A stretch of DNA of 64,000 nucleotides from Leucaena leucocephala (GCA_037074615.1 CM073515.1:19429001-19493000); one strand, 5' to 3'. Shown: positions 1 through 11,019, counted from the first letter of the stretch. A program made the numbers and translations. The notes: a model not told the origin generated them from the sequence alone.

Positions 1-737
1 CTTATGAACATTATTGATTTATGAATTTATTAATTGTGTTATCATATTATTTGTATGTTTACTGTGATGACCATCCTTGGATAATTTATGATCTTATCCT
101 AAATGTCCCTGGTCGATCATCTGTGCAGGAGTAGAGATGAAATAAGACCAGTATGACTTTGAAGATGTATAGAGATATAAATCAAAGTCATATGCACATG
201 TAAGAGTACAAGGTGTTGGACCGACCCGCTATGAGAGAGTTGCATGGGTTACATCATAATCTTCTCTCATATACAAACCATGTCACTATGCCCTTTGACC
301 TGAGATCATCATGGATTCCTACATGACAAAACGCTCAGCTTTGGCCTAGTCAAAAGTCACTTTTGACCGAGTGATCATAAAGACTATGTTCTGGCTTAGT
401 GGTTTTTCATGCGGAGGAATGTGAATGGTCAAGATGGAATTTGTCCCTCACATTCGTAGAGAGATATTACTGGGCCCCTCGATGAGTGAGTCTGAGAAAT
501 GTATGGCCATACTGTAATGGAAAGGTAGTTCCATTTCTATAGTCAGACTACTTAGGGATCGAGAAAGTAACGGTCAGGAATAGGAGGATGACATTATCCA
601 TGCCTCATCCATGACCAAAATATCGCGTGACAGAAGGGACATGATATGGTTGTATAAAAGGTTACATCGTTTATCGATTCTCATATGGGCCTACAGGGTC
701 ACACACAAAATAGCCCAACACGAGCTATGATGTCCAG
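1..737. other. Unclassified intergenic repeat-like DNA
   Basis: No coding frame is supportable. The base composition is a little richer in GC than the rest of the window, and a TATAAAAG box lies at 653-660, so this could be the promoter part of an unidentified LTR or other element. I did not recognise a family. The short open frame starting at 685 runs straight into low-complexity TATA/ATAT sequence and is not treated as a gene. Confidence 0.4.
653..660 (+). promoter_or_regulatory. Possible TATA box (TATAAAAG)
   Basis: The octamer TATAAAAG stands in otherwise mixed-composition sequence. A consensus TATA box is seen directly. That it promotes transcription of a transposable element is inference, since no downstream gene is recognised. 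Confidence 0.2.
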
Positions 738-774
738 ATTCATTGAATCTAAGACGTGTCTAGATTCAATGAAT
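738..774. repeat. Perfect 14-bp inverted repeat (hairpin)
   Basis: The arm ATTCATTGAATCTA (738-751) is followed after a 9-base loop by its exact reverse complement TAGATTCAATGAAT (761-774). It sits just before a long AT/TA-rich tract. It could be a cruciform-prone site or the folded tip of a small inverted-repeat element. No terminator or RNA gene is implied. Confidence 0.85.
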
Positions 775-847
775 GATCCAGGGTTGATGTATATATTTAT
801 TTATATTTATATTCGTATATATATAAATTCGTATATATATATTATAT

Positions 848-1023
848 ATAAGAGATATATAGGATTTAATTTATAAGGATAAATTAAATCTCTATCACGT
901 TTGAATTTGAAATTCAAATTGATAGGATAACTCATATAAGAGATATTTACAAGATTTAATTTATAAGGATAAATTAAATCTCTATCACGTTTGAATTTAA
1001 AATTCAAATTGATAGGATATCTC
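848..1023. repeat. 88-bp tandem duplication
   Basis: Two near-identical units start at 848 and 936 with ATAAGAGATAT. Each contains a TTTAATTTATAAGGATAAAT segment and ends in an inverted AATTTGAAATTCAAATT-like stretch. Differences are a handful of bases, so the duplication is fairly recent. A third, decayed relative (AAATTTGATTTATGAGAATAAATC) follows at about 1024-1055. Confidence 0.8.
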
Positions 1024-1055
1024 AAATTTGATTTATGAGAATAAATCAAATACAG

Positions 1056-1894
1056 TCTAATCTTATCTTTATTTAAATTAAATAAATAGGTGAATTAAAT
1101 CTGTGGGACGGATTTAATATAAACATTATTTATTTAATTAGTTTCTTATCAAATTATACAATATGTAATATTGTTTTCAGAATTAATATAGATTAATTCC
1201 AAAATTCAATTCGGTTGAGAAAAATGCAGAGCATCCTATATATCCGATTTTAGGAGCTACATTTTGAACACAACACATAACACAAAAAGGGCCAAACTGA
1301 ATCTGCAAAAGGTTTACAGATAAGAAACTGCTGAAGTAGAGACGGAGAGGACGAACTCTTGAGAAAGCCTTGGAGGGACAGGAGACGCTAGCACGTCGTT
1401 CATGGTTGGAACGTTGTTTGTGTGGATACCAGTAGAGGAAGATGACCTGAGGAGTCGACTTCTTGCGATAAAAAAGAGAGCATGAGCCACGGAGAGAAGC
1501 TGTGGACGTCTCCTTACGATCGAAAAGAGATCACCAGCCGCGGAGAGAAGCTGTGGAAGTCGCTGAGAAACACTGAGGGTAATGCTTCTTCCCACTTGAC
1601 TTAAACACATACGGTAGATCCTGGCACGGAATGGAAAAATTTTTAAATTAATTTCCGCTGCGTGTCTTCTAATTCCTTACACCCTTCCTATTTTATTTTT
1701 TTACGTCATGACAAAAAGAGAATATATTATATATTCTAATAGATATTTTTTGAAATTTCAAACTTTTGATGTAAAGTTATTAGTAAAGTTGATTGAATGA
1801 AGTTTCTTGTTCTAATGGGATGTTATTCTTTTATTTTTCAAAAACAAAAGAAATACAAAAGATTGAAACTGGACATGTCAATGTCAGTTGTAGA
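1056..1894. other. Unclassified non-coding DNA with a GC-richer block
   Basis: No gene is supported. Between about 1240 and 1640 lies a GC-richer block containing a direct repeat of CGGAGAGAAGCTGTGGA at about 1491-1507 and 1539-1555. Its flanks are AT-rich. An antisense frame of 98 codons across the block is serine/leucine-rich without any domain I recognise, and it looks like chance. The block may be part of an unidentified transposable element. Confidence 0.4.
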
Positions 1895-2165
1895 TTATCA
1901 CATTTTCTACACCAAATGTAAATTTCATCCAGTGTAGATTTGTTTATGATATAATTAATTTTTAATATTTTACACCAATTGAAAAAGTGACAGGTGTAGA
2001 ATATAATGTTTAGTTTAGAAAAAGTTATTTCTATATTGGTGTAGATTTGTTTATGAAATGAATTTATAATATTTTACACCAGTGGTAAAAGTGACCTGTG
2101 TAGAATAATGTTAGGTTGAGAAAAAAATATTTCTACACTAGTGTTCCATTTCATCAGGTGTAGAT
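1895..2165. repeat. CACTA subterminal repeat cluster
   Basis: Short motifs related to TTCTACACC and GGTGTAGA recur in both orientations: CTACACCAAATG, CCAGTGTAGATT, TTTACACCAATTG, GGTGTAGAAT, TTGGTGTAGATT, TTTACACCAGTGG, CTGTGTAGAAT, CTACACTAGTG and AGGTGTAGATT. Subterminal repeats in both orientations are the binding sites of the element's DNA-binding protein in the En/Spm family. Their function here is inferred from the position upstream of TNP2. Confidence 0.7.
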
Positions 2166-2469
2166 TTGCTTAATAAATACACTTTAATTTAATTGAAACC
2201 CCCTTTGCGCCTCCCATCTCTTATTTTTCACTGGTTCACGTGTTTAAGTCTTCTCGTCGGTGAGTTTTATTTTGAACGCCTTGTCTTGAGAACTAAAAAT
2301 TTATGCACTATTAACGGTAGCTTTTACTGTTATTTATTGAATTCATTGTTGTCATTTACTTGTTTGAGTTAGTGAGTTATTCCACTTGTGCATGATATTT
2401 CTCTCACATTTGGCTACAAGCTAGGCTTTCTTATTTTCTATTTTTCTAGTTCTTTAGTCTTCTACAAAT

Positions 2470-3563
2470 ATGGATCATAGCTAGATAAATGCTAAACGAA
2501 AAAATGTTGAGTATGCTGAGGGGGTAAAGGATTTTTTACATTTTGCTAAACGAAATGGTGATGATGATAATAGAAAGTTTTATTATCCTTGTGTGAGTTA
2601 AATCAAAGGATTATAGATATGTACACTCATCTAATTTGTGAAGAGTTTTATAAGAGTTACACAGTATGTTTATGGCATGGTGAAAATGTGGAAAGGTCGA
2701 GTACATCTAAATAGGTAGAATAAACCTTTGATAGTGACATGGATACTGATGATTGGGTAAAGACATGATTCGTGATATTGGAGAAGATGCTTTTATGCAG
2801 TCACATGCATATGGTAATATGTGCAATTAAGCAAAAAAACCTCTATACCTAGGGTACAGAAAATACAACCTGTTAAATGTGGTGTTGAGATTGGTAAGTG
2901 TGAAAGCACACTATAGGTGGAGTGATAGAGGTTTTTCATAATTGCTTGAGTTGTTGCAAGACATATTTCCAGAAGAAAATAGGTTACCCAAAGCTACTAT
3001 GATGCTAAGAAAATAATGTCCTTTTGGCATGAAATATAGAAAGATTCATGCATGCCCAAATGATTGCATATTATATAGGAAAGACTTTAAAGATGAGGAG
3101 AAGTATCCAATATGTAAGAAACTAAGGTATAGATTAAACAACTCTCCTGTAAAGGTGTTATGGTATCTTCTAATTATACCAAGGTTTAAGAGCCTTTTTG
3201 CTAATGAAGATGATGCAAAAAAATGTTATTGCATGCGAATGAAAGGATTTGTTATGGAAAGCTTCGTCATCCAGCTAATTCTTTATAATGGAAGAAGATT
3301 GATAACTTATTTATCGACTTTGGCAATGAACATGAAACCTAAGGCTTGGACATAGTACAGATGGCATGAACCCTTATGGTAGCCTTAGTAGAGACATAGT
3401 TCATGGCTCGTCCTCTTGGTGATTTACAACCTATCTCCCTTGTTATGTATGAAACACAAGTATGTAATGATGTTTATGTTGATATCATGATCGAAACAAC
3501 TAGGAAATGACATAGACGTTTACCTAATACCCAAGCAATATTCAGGAATAGATCCATATTGTA
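2470..3563 (+). pseudogene. TNP2-like CACTA transposase, truncated pseudogene
   Basis: Read across frames, the translation starts MDHS and passes through a stretch like the TNP2 N-terminus (EYAEGVKDF...ICEEFYKSY, then WHGE). It continues through KKPLY, then YRWSDRGFS...LLQDIFPEENRLPKA, into KYRKIHACPNDCILYRK with a YPICKK zinc-like pair. The next parts are VLWYLLIIPRFKSLFA, then SSWLVLLVIYNL...LCMKHKYVMM. These are the conserved blocks of the transposase_21/TNP2 family in the correct order. At least six stops or frameshifts interrupt it; the longest open piece is 3029-3355. A complete TNP2 would be several hundred residues longer, so the catalytic C-terminal half is absent. Confidence 0.85.
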
Positions 3564-3574
3564 AAGTAATACGT

Positions 3575-3687
3575 GTTGCTAGTTCTTCCTAAAAAGAGGA
3601 CCTCAGTTAGAAGGTTAAGGCTTGCTTAGGAGTATAAGTATAATTAGAACTAGGGTGCTTAATGTATATTATATGATGATAATATAC
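3575..3687 (+). mobile_element. Left piece of an older gypsy relic split by the Athila-like element
   Basis: This short AT-rich stretch lies between the end of TNP2 and the start of the Athila-like 5' LTR. It ends in TATAC, the same five bases that follow the Athila 3' LTR at 14065, so it continues at 14070. The phrase GGCTTGCTTAGGAGTATAAG resembles the gag leader of the plus-strand family B element near 60340. Assignment to the gypsy gag relic at 14070-15002 is inference. Confidence 0.45.
3683..3687. repeat. Target-site duplication TATAC (left copy)
   Basis: TATAC directly precedes the TGATACG start of the Athila-like 5' LTR, and the same TATAC follows the 3' LTR at 14065-14069. Five-base duplications are normal for Ty3/gypsy integrases. 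Confidence 0.65.
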
Positions 3688-4233
3688 TGATACGACACAT
3701 TTTGTATATGGTTTATGTGACATTTTTAAGAGTTTTATAAAAACTTTACCATTCAATTTATGCCTTAAATTGTACTTTTACGATAATACATGATTGTGCG
3801 TGGCAATGTGTTAATTAAAGCATAAAATGATAAATTAACTCTTCCAAACTGCATATATTCTTTTATTTACTGATTTGGACTTTTATAGTGAGCTATTATG
3901 TTGGATTGCAGGTATTTTGGAAGAGAGCAAGGACCAGGAAAGAAATCACAAGCCAATGAAAGTGAAACCATGCTCCTGTGCCTTTTAGTCATGACACATA
4001 GTCCTCCGGTCATGACCTTGATTCTTCTGGAAGTCTCTCTGTATTTATAGGTCACGACTAAAATATGGATTTAGTCGTGACTAAAATAGAAAATTACTAA
4101 AACTGCGCGTTTTAAATTAGGTCATGCAAAACGAAAAGGAGATTAGGGTTGTTGTCAAGGAGGAGGCTAGGTTTTTTTGGCCTAATTAGGCTAACAAGTA
4201 GTACTCGAGCACTCTCTAATCACCTTCTCCACC

Positions 4234-4238
4234 TCTTC
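4234..4238. repeat. Target-site duplication TCTTC (left copy)
   Basis: TCTTC precedes the family B insertion and recurs at 7799-7803. Across the gap the Athila LTR continues, as shown by the uninterrupted homologous LTR at 47870-47900 on the other strand (CTTCTCCATATCTTCC in reverse complement). Confidence 0.85.
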
Positions 4239-5527
4239 TATCATATCCTAAAGTTTTCCCTATCTGTATAATACTGATAGTGGAAAGAGGTTTGGGAAGG
4301 ATTATGACAAAGATCAGAAGAAATAATAAAGGTTAGATAAGTCTTGAAGAAAGAGAAGGACCTAAACAAAAATTGGAAAAGGTTAAAGGCCAAAAGTTAA
4401 AGTAGAAATAAATGTTGGGCTAAAAGTAGTAATTTCCAAAAAGTCAGGGACCTAAATATAATTAAGCAAAAAGATAGGGACATAAATGTAATTATGGAAA
4501 AGTTCAGCAAAAAAAGGCTTAGAATTGCCTGTAAGTATTTTAGTCCCATATTCCATCAGTAAATAGAGAAAGTCATGCTAGGTAATCTGGCATGATACAG
4601 AAATTTTATTAGGGTTCCAGACAGTAGAAAATTATCTGATAGTCTAAAAGTTATATGAATTTTTATCTGATTCCACATACATCAGATATAAGTGGGGGAA
4701 TTACATGAAGTTGTGCTCTATAGTGTCAGATGTTATGAATCTGACAGAACCTCGGAAGAAGTCTCGTATAAAAAGTCATTCCCATAACAGTGAATTTTGA
4801 CGGGAGTTTAATAACACCCGTGATCCGATAATGGAACTTATCGGTATGTGAGCCTAGATGACCTCATATATAGGCCCATGATGATGCCAAGAAGGGCCCA
4901 AAACTGAGGGTACCAGTCCATCAGTAGAAGGGGCTAGTGTCCAGAAAAAGTGCAAAATTATGAAAATGCCCCTGGATGCCCAGATTATACCAAAGATAGA
5001 TGAAGGGCATTTTGGTCACCTGGAATAGGCTAAAAACGTGGCACATGGTATAAATATGATTAGTTGAGCCCATATACACCCTGAGGCAGTATAAAGAGGG
5101 GTAAAATGACGATTATGCCCTTAGGGTCAATATAGTGTAAGAAAGGACACCAAGGGTATTTTGGTCATTTCCCAAGGAATGGATGGCAGATAAATACTCA
5201 GTATAACCATGTCAAGGGTATGAGAAGCCTATAAAATGATTTCCAGGACAGAATACATATCCTGGAATATTATAAAGAATTAGGAATAGAAAACAATCTG
5301 GTTGTTGTGAAACTACTCCGATCGGTACTGGATTGGACTGGAATTTTTCTAGAAGCTTCTTGGCATGGTGAGCATGACACATAACCCCTTGAGGTGTCCC
5401 TTGAGATGTCCCACATGATGTCATAATTATTATTTTATGAAAAAGTTAAATCTAAGATTAAATGTGAGCCTTTAGATCAAATAGTAACCAAATCAATCTT
5501 AGCCATTGATTTTTCTTGGATTTTGAC

Positions 5528-5535
5528 TATAAATA
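5528..5535 (+). promoter_or_regulatory. Family B LTR TATA box
   Basis: TATAAATA followed by CCCCTCC occurs at the same LTR position in nearly all family B copies (16345, 36722 and 41152 on plus; 25033, 32757 and 51816 on minus). Conservation at a fixed LTR position supports the U3 core promoter. Transcription starting about 30 bases downstream is inference. Confidence 0.6.
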
Positions 5536-7593
5536 CCCCTCCATTCTGCAGCCAAACCATAAGCTCATGGACCCTTGGGGAAACTCTTTCAAAATGAAAA
5601 CTCAAGCCAAGAGAAAGAAGATTCAAGGTTCCAAAGTTCAAGCAAGCTAGAGATTAAAGGTAAGCAATCTCTCCTAGCTTATTTTCGTTTGATTTGGGAG
5701 CTTGAACTTAGGGTTTTGATGGGAGAAAAATTGAGTTTTCTCTAAGGGGTGGTGCTGCCCAAACACCTTAAAGGAAAGGGGAAAGAAGAAATTAAAGTTA
5801 GAACCATATGATTGAAGCTTAAATAAGCTAGTTAAGTGGTTGGTTGTTGAATCAAATTGATATTCTTGACTTTGCCATGGTGTGCCCTGTTCGGTATGCA
5901 CTGTTCATGAGGGAAGGAAATTTAATTTCAATGATTTAATGCTTCCATTGAGTTTGTATGATGATTTTGTGTACGATTGGAAAGGTTTTGAACCTTAGAA
6001 ACATTAAAATCTCAAAGGTTGTAGTCTTTGAGATTCCTTACAGTTACTGTTCACTCGCATGAACAGTGATTCGAATTTCATGATTTTGATGGTTCCAATG
6101 GTTTTAAAATGAAAATTTGTGTGGGGTAAAGTGGAGAAATAAGTATGGGAAGCATCAGAATCAAAATGAGAACTTTTGAAAGAATTGTATGCTTATGTTC
6201 AGTTCTGTACAGCAGGCCATGAAGGAGTGGGAATTTCATGATTCTAAGCTCATAAATGGATTCAAAAGATGAAATTGTGTAGGGTAAAGTCAATACATCA
6301 ATTGGTTCAAGAGCCAAGTGGATTAGTGAAAATTAGAGAAAGTTATGACAATAAAGAGTGTAACAAAGTTAGTCTTGAACATGGTTGGAATTCATGAGTC
6401 CTAATGAGTTATGTGATGAATATGAATGTGTTTAGGACCATGAAACATCTAAGGAGATGTTGGAAAGTGATGGACATAAAGGCTTCATGGTTGGAAAGCT
6501 CGGGAGCAAGGGCTAAAGGTCAAGAGAAAAGCTTAAGTGCAAGGTAGTGAACTTACCTCTTTATGTGCTTGATGTGGTATGCTTATGTGTTGACATGTAT
6601 ATGTTATTTGAATGATGTTGTGACATTATAAATGATGTTGAATGTATTGTGAATAACATGTTTCCATGGCCATGCACTTTATGTAAAAGTATATAGCATG
6701 ATGGCATGTCACTAATCAAAGAAAGTTAATGAAATTACATATCATGCATTAGCATCCATCTTGCATATATAAGTGGTAATGTTTGCTACTGAGATTCCCT
6801 AGAATCTCACTCTCCTATAACCAACCAATTTTGGTCAAGCATGATGGATAATGTATGCATGGAGAAGAGTTAAAGCATGGAAGAAGAAAAGTGAAGTATT
6901 TAATATGTTAACATATGCTATGCATTTTTCATGTATGTCAAAGCCATGTAAAGTATCTATTTATGTGATGAGATTGTATGAAACAATTATTGGATAACCC
7001 CATGATGTATATAAATTCAGAAAAGGCAAAAGAGATGATTTATGTATGCTGGAACAATTTTGGAAAGTGAAAGAAAGGAAACTGAAATGGTAAAAAACTA
7101 GGTCCTAAAACAGTTTTATTGTGGCTTCAGTTTGCCTAGCAAATGAAGGAATTATTTCAAGAAATTTTATGAGCATGTATTACACATCCAGAGCTTTAGG
7201 TTCATAGGTAGAACGTTTCTTTTGGATGTGTATAACAAGAGAAATGAATTTCCAAAATAAGGGACCAGAAACTGTTTCCAGAGTTTTTGACCAAATGAAC
7301 AGTAAACTTCAACGAATAAACTGTATCAATTGGCTAATCATTTGGTCTTGAAATTATTTTTTCCAAAAATTTCAAGATGTTATCTTCATGTAGTTTTTTG
7401 AACCACTTCATTTCGAGTTTTCTAGAATTAATTATGATTTTTAGAAGTTCGTTGCAAAATCTGGAATACCATATGAACAGTAACCCGAGAAAGAGTAAAA
7501 TTCCAGATTTGGCTAATAGACTTCCAAGGTCTTGTAAGTGATTCTAAATGCTACTGAATGATCCCTAAGGCGTATAAAAGTAAGGATGTTACA

Positions 7594-7798
7594 TTGTGGT
7601 ATCAGAGCAAGTTATGAGATGGCTAAGATTCTTCACCATGATCGGGGGTTCTCACTGCGTGAGAATGGGATGAAGCATTGGCTCTTACCCCGACATGGCC
7701 AACCGGCTTCGCCACCGGGAGGTTGCATTCCAGTCGAGAGGCTGGTGCATAAAACTTGCGTCTAAGGTACCTTATGGAGTCCCAAGAAGGACTTTACA
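7594..7798 (+). other. Primer site plus GC-richer leader remnant
   Basis: TGGTATCAGAGCA at 7597-7609 is the initiator-Met tRNA primer site. The following ~150 bases are clearly richer in GC than the surroundings and include the perfect hairpin TTCTCAC...GTGAGAA (about 7650-7666). This leader does not match the leaders of the two other family B interiors (below 30800 on minus, above 59187 on plus), so the LTR may have been paired with a different interior. Confidence 0.6.
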
Positions 7799-8736
7799 TC
7801 TTCCATCATTCTACCCCTCTCCATAGACTTCTCCACATCTTTACACCATCAAGCTACCGTCTTCTCATTGTTTCTTCATGGCATCACATTTGGACAACGA
7901 TAACAGTACAACAGGAGTCATGAGAGGCTAAATCTTTAGTCTCTGTGATAGATCTAATATCTTGAGCTCATGGACTGAAACGGGGAGTTTCTACTATTCT
8001 AATTTGTATCTTCTCATGTTATGATTGCTGCTAGATCTAGGGTTTTTATTTTATGAGCAAGTTTTAAATATCGATTGATCATTCTCATATTAAAATTTGT
8101 AATTGAATTTAGATGATTTGAACACTTTCTTTTTAACATAATATTTCAGTTTTGATTTTAAGAGAGTTGGGTTATTATCAACGATTATTGTTAATTAATT
8201 CAATTGCTTGAAATCTAGGGTTTTCAATCAACAACAATTCGAGGGCATTTTCATTATCTAATTCAACTTACACGCTAAGTAGTTTCTGACAGTTTGTTAA
8301 CAGTTCTTAAATCATCTTTGATCAAAGGGGTTTAAGGAAAATTAGTGTTCTAGACTCAATTGATCGATTAAGGTTTTCTTTGAGACTTAGTGATTCTGAA
8401 ACTTTAATTTTAGCATGAGAGCAAGGATAAATACGTTTTCATCATCAAGAGTCTTTCATAACATATTTCTCAAACAAACCTACTCATTTTCATCTTAATA
8501 AAAAATTCAAAAATATTTATTTTTCAGCACCCTACTTTTATTGCATCAATCATTAAAACCCCAAAAACCATTTTATCCCTGCTTAGGTTTTTCATTGATT
8601 TTGACATCCAATCTACTAGGTTTTTAAATAAAAGGCTCCTTTAGAAGAATGATAGAGTTATGCCTTATACTATATTATATTGGGTGCAATTAACTTTAGT
8701 TTGATGGATCGTACCACGACAATCTGCCCTCATCAA

Positions 8737-8754
8737 TGGCATCGTTGCCAGGGA
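8737..8754 (+). promoter_or_regulatory. Primer-binding site of the Athila-like element
   Basis: TGGCATCGTTGCCAGGGA differs at two positions from the TGGCGCCGTTGCCGGGGA site of Athila/Ogre-type gypsy elements. The changes (CG to CA or TG type) fit deamination of methylated cytosine. It starts two bases after the LTR end, as expected for minus-strand priming. Confidence 0.75.
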
Positions 8755-8904
8755 GCCAAGTAATTGGTTACCTAGTAATTGTTTGTCAATTTCATTAGCT
8801 ACCTGAGTCATTTTTCTTGGTTTTGTTTGCATGTTAGTTTTTAGTAGTTTTTAAATTAGATTACATTATGCACTTTTATGAGTTTTTGCAAAAAAAATAG
8901 TCTC

Positions 8905-9165
8905 TATGAGTGTGAGTCACAACCTAAACTCACTTGCATCACGACAATTACTCTATGACTTTAAGTTACGACCAAACACCATTTGTGTCGTGACCTGATT
9001 TCTTCCCTGTGAAATTTGACTACTCTGCAAAAACTAGTCGCGACATTTAAAACCTTCAGTCGCGACTACTGCTCTCTGTGATATTGAGTCGCGACTAAAA
9101 CACACTTTAGTCATGACTAACAGAAATTCTTTTGCTGTGGAACTTTCATGACTAACTCTGACTGA
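8905..9165. repeat. Cluster of palindromic AGTCGCGACT boxes (leader)
   Basis: Exact 10-bp palindromes occur at 9058-9067 and 9087-9096 (AGTCGCGACT) and 9109-9118 (AGTCATGACT). Degenerate relatives occur at about 9035 (AGTCGCGACA), 8984 (TGTCGTGACC) and 9148 (TTCATGACTA). Spacing is about 20-35 bases, so it behaves like a loose minisatellite between primer site and gag. The same box occurs in both LTRs and after protease. Confidence 0.75.
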
Positions 9166-9201
9166 TTGCATTGATTATTCTATATTGTTTCTACATTTAA
9201 T

Positions 9202-10831
9202 GCATAAGAGAATTGAACTATTAGTGCCTTTTGAACCTGAAATTGAGAGAAGACTTAGGAAACTAAAGAGAGAATTTATGCAATTTAGAGAAGAACAAGC
9301 AAAATCTAGTTCCTCCTCTAGTATTCCATAGTCTGAAACTGAACTGAATATGGTTGATATTAATCATAATGGGCATAATGGGCATAAAGAAAATGAAATA
9401 CCAATGAATGCAGAAGATAATAGAAGTGTCATGGAAATTAATCATTCGCATGTGAATTATGATCCTTATAGTTTCTATACTAAAGAAGCTAATTTTGAGA
9501 TTAAAGGAACTTTGATTGCAGCCTTACTTAAATTTCATGGTTTTATAGGACAATGTCCACACAGGCACTTATAAACCATGCACATGATTTGTTCTTCAAT
9601 AAAGACTCTAATGACTACACTGGGTAACTTCTTAAGGAGGTGTTTCCATTTTACCTTGGAAGGGAAGGCTAAGGAGTGGCTATACAATTTGCCAACTCAT
9701 TTCTCCACTCTTATATGGGATCGTTGAAGTCAACGTATCTTGAATAGTTTTTCCCAGCTTCAAAGACCACTCGAATGAAGAAGGAGATCACTAATATTCT
9801 GTAATAGGATGGAGAATCTTTACGTGAATATTAGATAAGATTTCTTAACCTGTTAGCTCGATGCCTTCACCACAATATGACCAAGGCTGATTTAGTAGAC
9901 ATTTTCTTTGATGGTCTACTTCCTCATAATCAGGTTTCCTTAAATGCTACAGCAAATTGATCCTTGAGAGATTAGACTCCAAAAGTAAGTTAGGAGTTAT
10001 TCCAGAAAATGGCCAATGAAGACCATTAGACAGGGGATCCAAGGATAATGCCCACGTCTTTTTTAGGTAATTCAAATGTGATCTTAGCTAAAATAGCAGC
10101 CTTGGGAAACATAATGGAGAAGAGGATGAATTTGATTGACAGAGAGCTATATTCCACAAAACAATTTCATGCAGTGGCTACCTCACAAGCCTTAGTTATA
10201 GGATGTGAATCATGCGATTCAATGATGCATGCTACCAGTACATGTGATAGACAGTATGAAGATATGGTAGTAATATATCAAGGGAGAGACAATAAATACC
10301 AGAAGAGAGACCCATACTCCAACACATAAAACCCTGGTTAGAGAGACCACCCAAACTTTAGGTGGGGTGATAGGATAAATCATTTCCAATTAGGTGGTGC
10401 TTCCTTAAGCAACTACCAAAATAATACAAGGCCTATAGTTCCAACTACCTTAATACCTTATTAACATCAAGGCCAGATGAGACTTCTCAATTGTTGAAGA
10501 GTATGGCTGCATAAATGAACAATAAGGATCATGGAATGACCAATATAGACAACAAGCTTAAGGAGAATGATGGTTAGTTTGCCTCTATAGCTTCATGCAG
10601 AAGGATAATGCAGATGTGCACAGAAAACTCGAAGAGTTATGTTCCAAGAATGCATATATCACAAGTCACTTAACTCAAGTCTCTGATACAGTGAGTGATA
10701 TTCAAGGAAAGAGCAGTGGCAGCATAGCTTCAAATTCCCTCATTAATCCGAGGGGTCTGAATGCTATATCCGTCAGAAGTGGAAGAAATATGCAAATTGT
10801 AAAATATGAAAGTGCTAAAGTAATCATCTTA
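9202..10831 (+). pseudogene. Athila-like gag pseudogene
   Basis: Gag is the capsid/nucleocapsid precursor. The frame starts MHKRIELLVPFEPEIERRL and continues with an open piece at 9350-9574 (NFEIKGTLIAALLKFHG). It then reads, through frameshifts, KAKEWLYNLP, the gypsy gag core signature, with a FFDGLLPH-like segment at about 9905. The open piece 10048-10329 contains a zinc-knuckle-like CESCDSMMHATSTC followed by KRDPYSNT, then NPGW and HPNF remnants; this block is typical of Athila gag. More than ten stops or frameshifts make it non-functional. The 3' end is approximate. Confidence 0.8.
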
Positions 10832-11019
10832 TAATGAAGAAGCTAACCCAATAGGAGAACTCACAGGCCTAAGTAGAGTTACAAGAGCTACAAGAAGAAG
10901 CAATAACAGTACCAAGTCTAACCTACAAAGGAAAGTAACCTGAGGAGAAGCTAGAGTCGAGCAAGTAAGGAGCCTCCATGCATAAAGGTAAGGAGGTAAG
11001 TATAAAGATCTCCCTTTTC

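Larger units (their letters stand above)
1895..3563 (+). mobile_element. CACTA (En/Spm) DNA transposon fragment
   Basis: Degenerate subterminal repeats at 1895-2165 are followed, after about 300 bases, by the N-terminal part of a TNP2-type transposase on the same strand. This order (subterminal repeat cluster, short leader, TNP2) is the plant CACTA layout. The element is cut off at about 3563, where gypsy-like sequence begins, so the rest of TNP2, the TNPA-like gene and the other terminus are missing. No intact CACTA terminal inverted repeat could be placed on the left. Confidence 0.75.
4239..7798 (+). mobile_element. Family B LTR plus 205-bp tail, inserted in the Athila LTR
   Basis: A family B LTR (start TATCATATCC, first TG mutated to TA) runs to GGATGTTACA at 7593. 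It is followed by TTG, then the initiator-Met primer site TGGTATCAGAGCA (7597-7609), and 190 more bases ending ACTTTACA at 7798. TCTTC flanks the whole 3560-bp block, so the tail belongs to the inserted unit. The LTR carries a TATA box at 5528-5535. The last ~25 bases resemble a shortened LTR end, which suggests an LTR-leader unit whose remaining interior and most of the 3' LTR were deleted. Confidence 0.85.
3688..8735 (+). repeat. Athila-like 5' LTR (interrupted)
   Basis: Without the insertion at 4239-7798 the LTR is about 1.48 kb. Its second half (about 7800-8735) matches the 3' LTR at about 13520-14064 closely, including GATCAAAGGGGTTTAAGG and the ending ACCACGACAATCT. Its first half matches, reversed, the LTR piece at 47110-48325. 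It contains AGTCGTGACT (4073-4082) and related boxes. It is followed by the primer site after one spacer base. Confidence 0.8.

Noticed and set aside
1314..1610. 98-codon minus-strand open frame in a GC-richer block
   Set aside because: No domain, low-complexity Ser/Leu/Arg composition, built on a short direct repeat; likely a chance frame.
5674..5901. Antisense open frame in a family B LTR, also present at 36867-37094
   Set aside because: Shared only because the LTRs are copies; composition is unremarkable and other copies break it. Not called as a gene.
7597..7609. Possible tRNA-Met gene fragment
   Set aside because: Only the primer-site complement of the tRNA 3' end is present; no cloverleaf arms follow.
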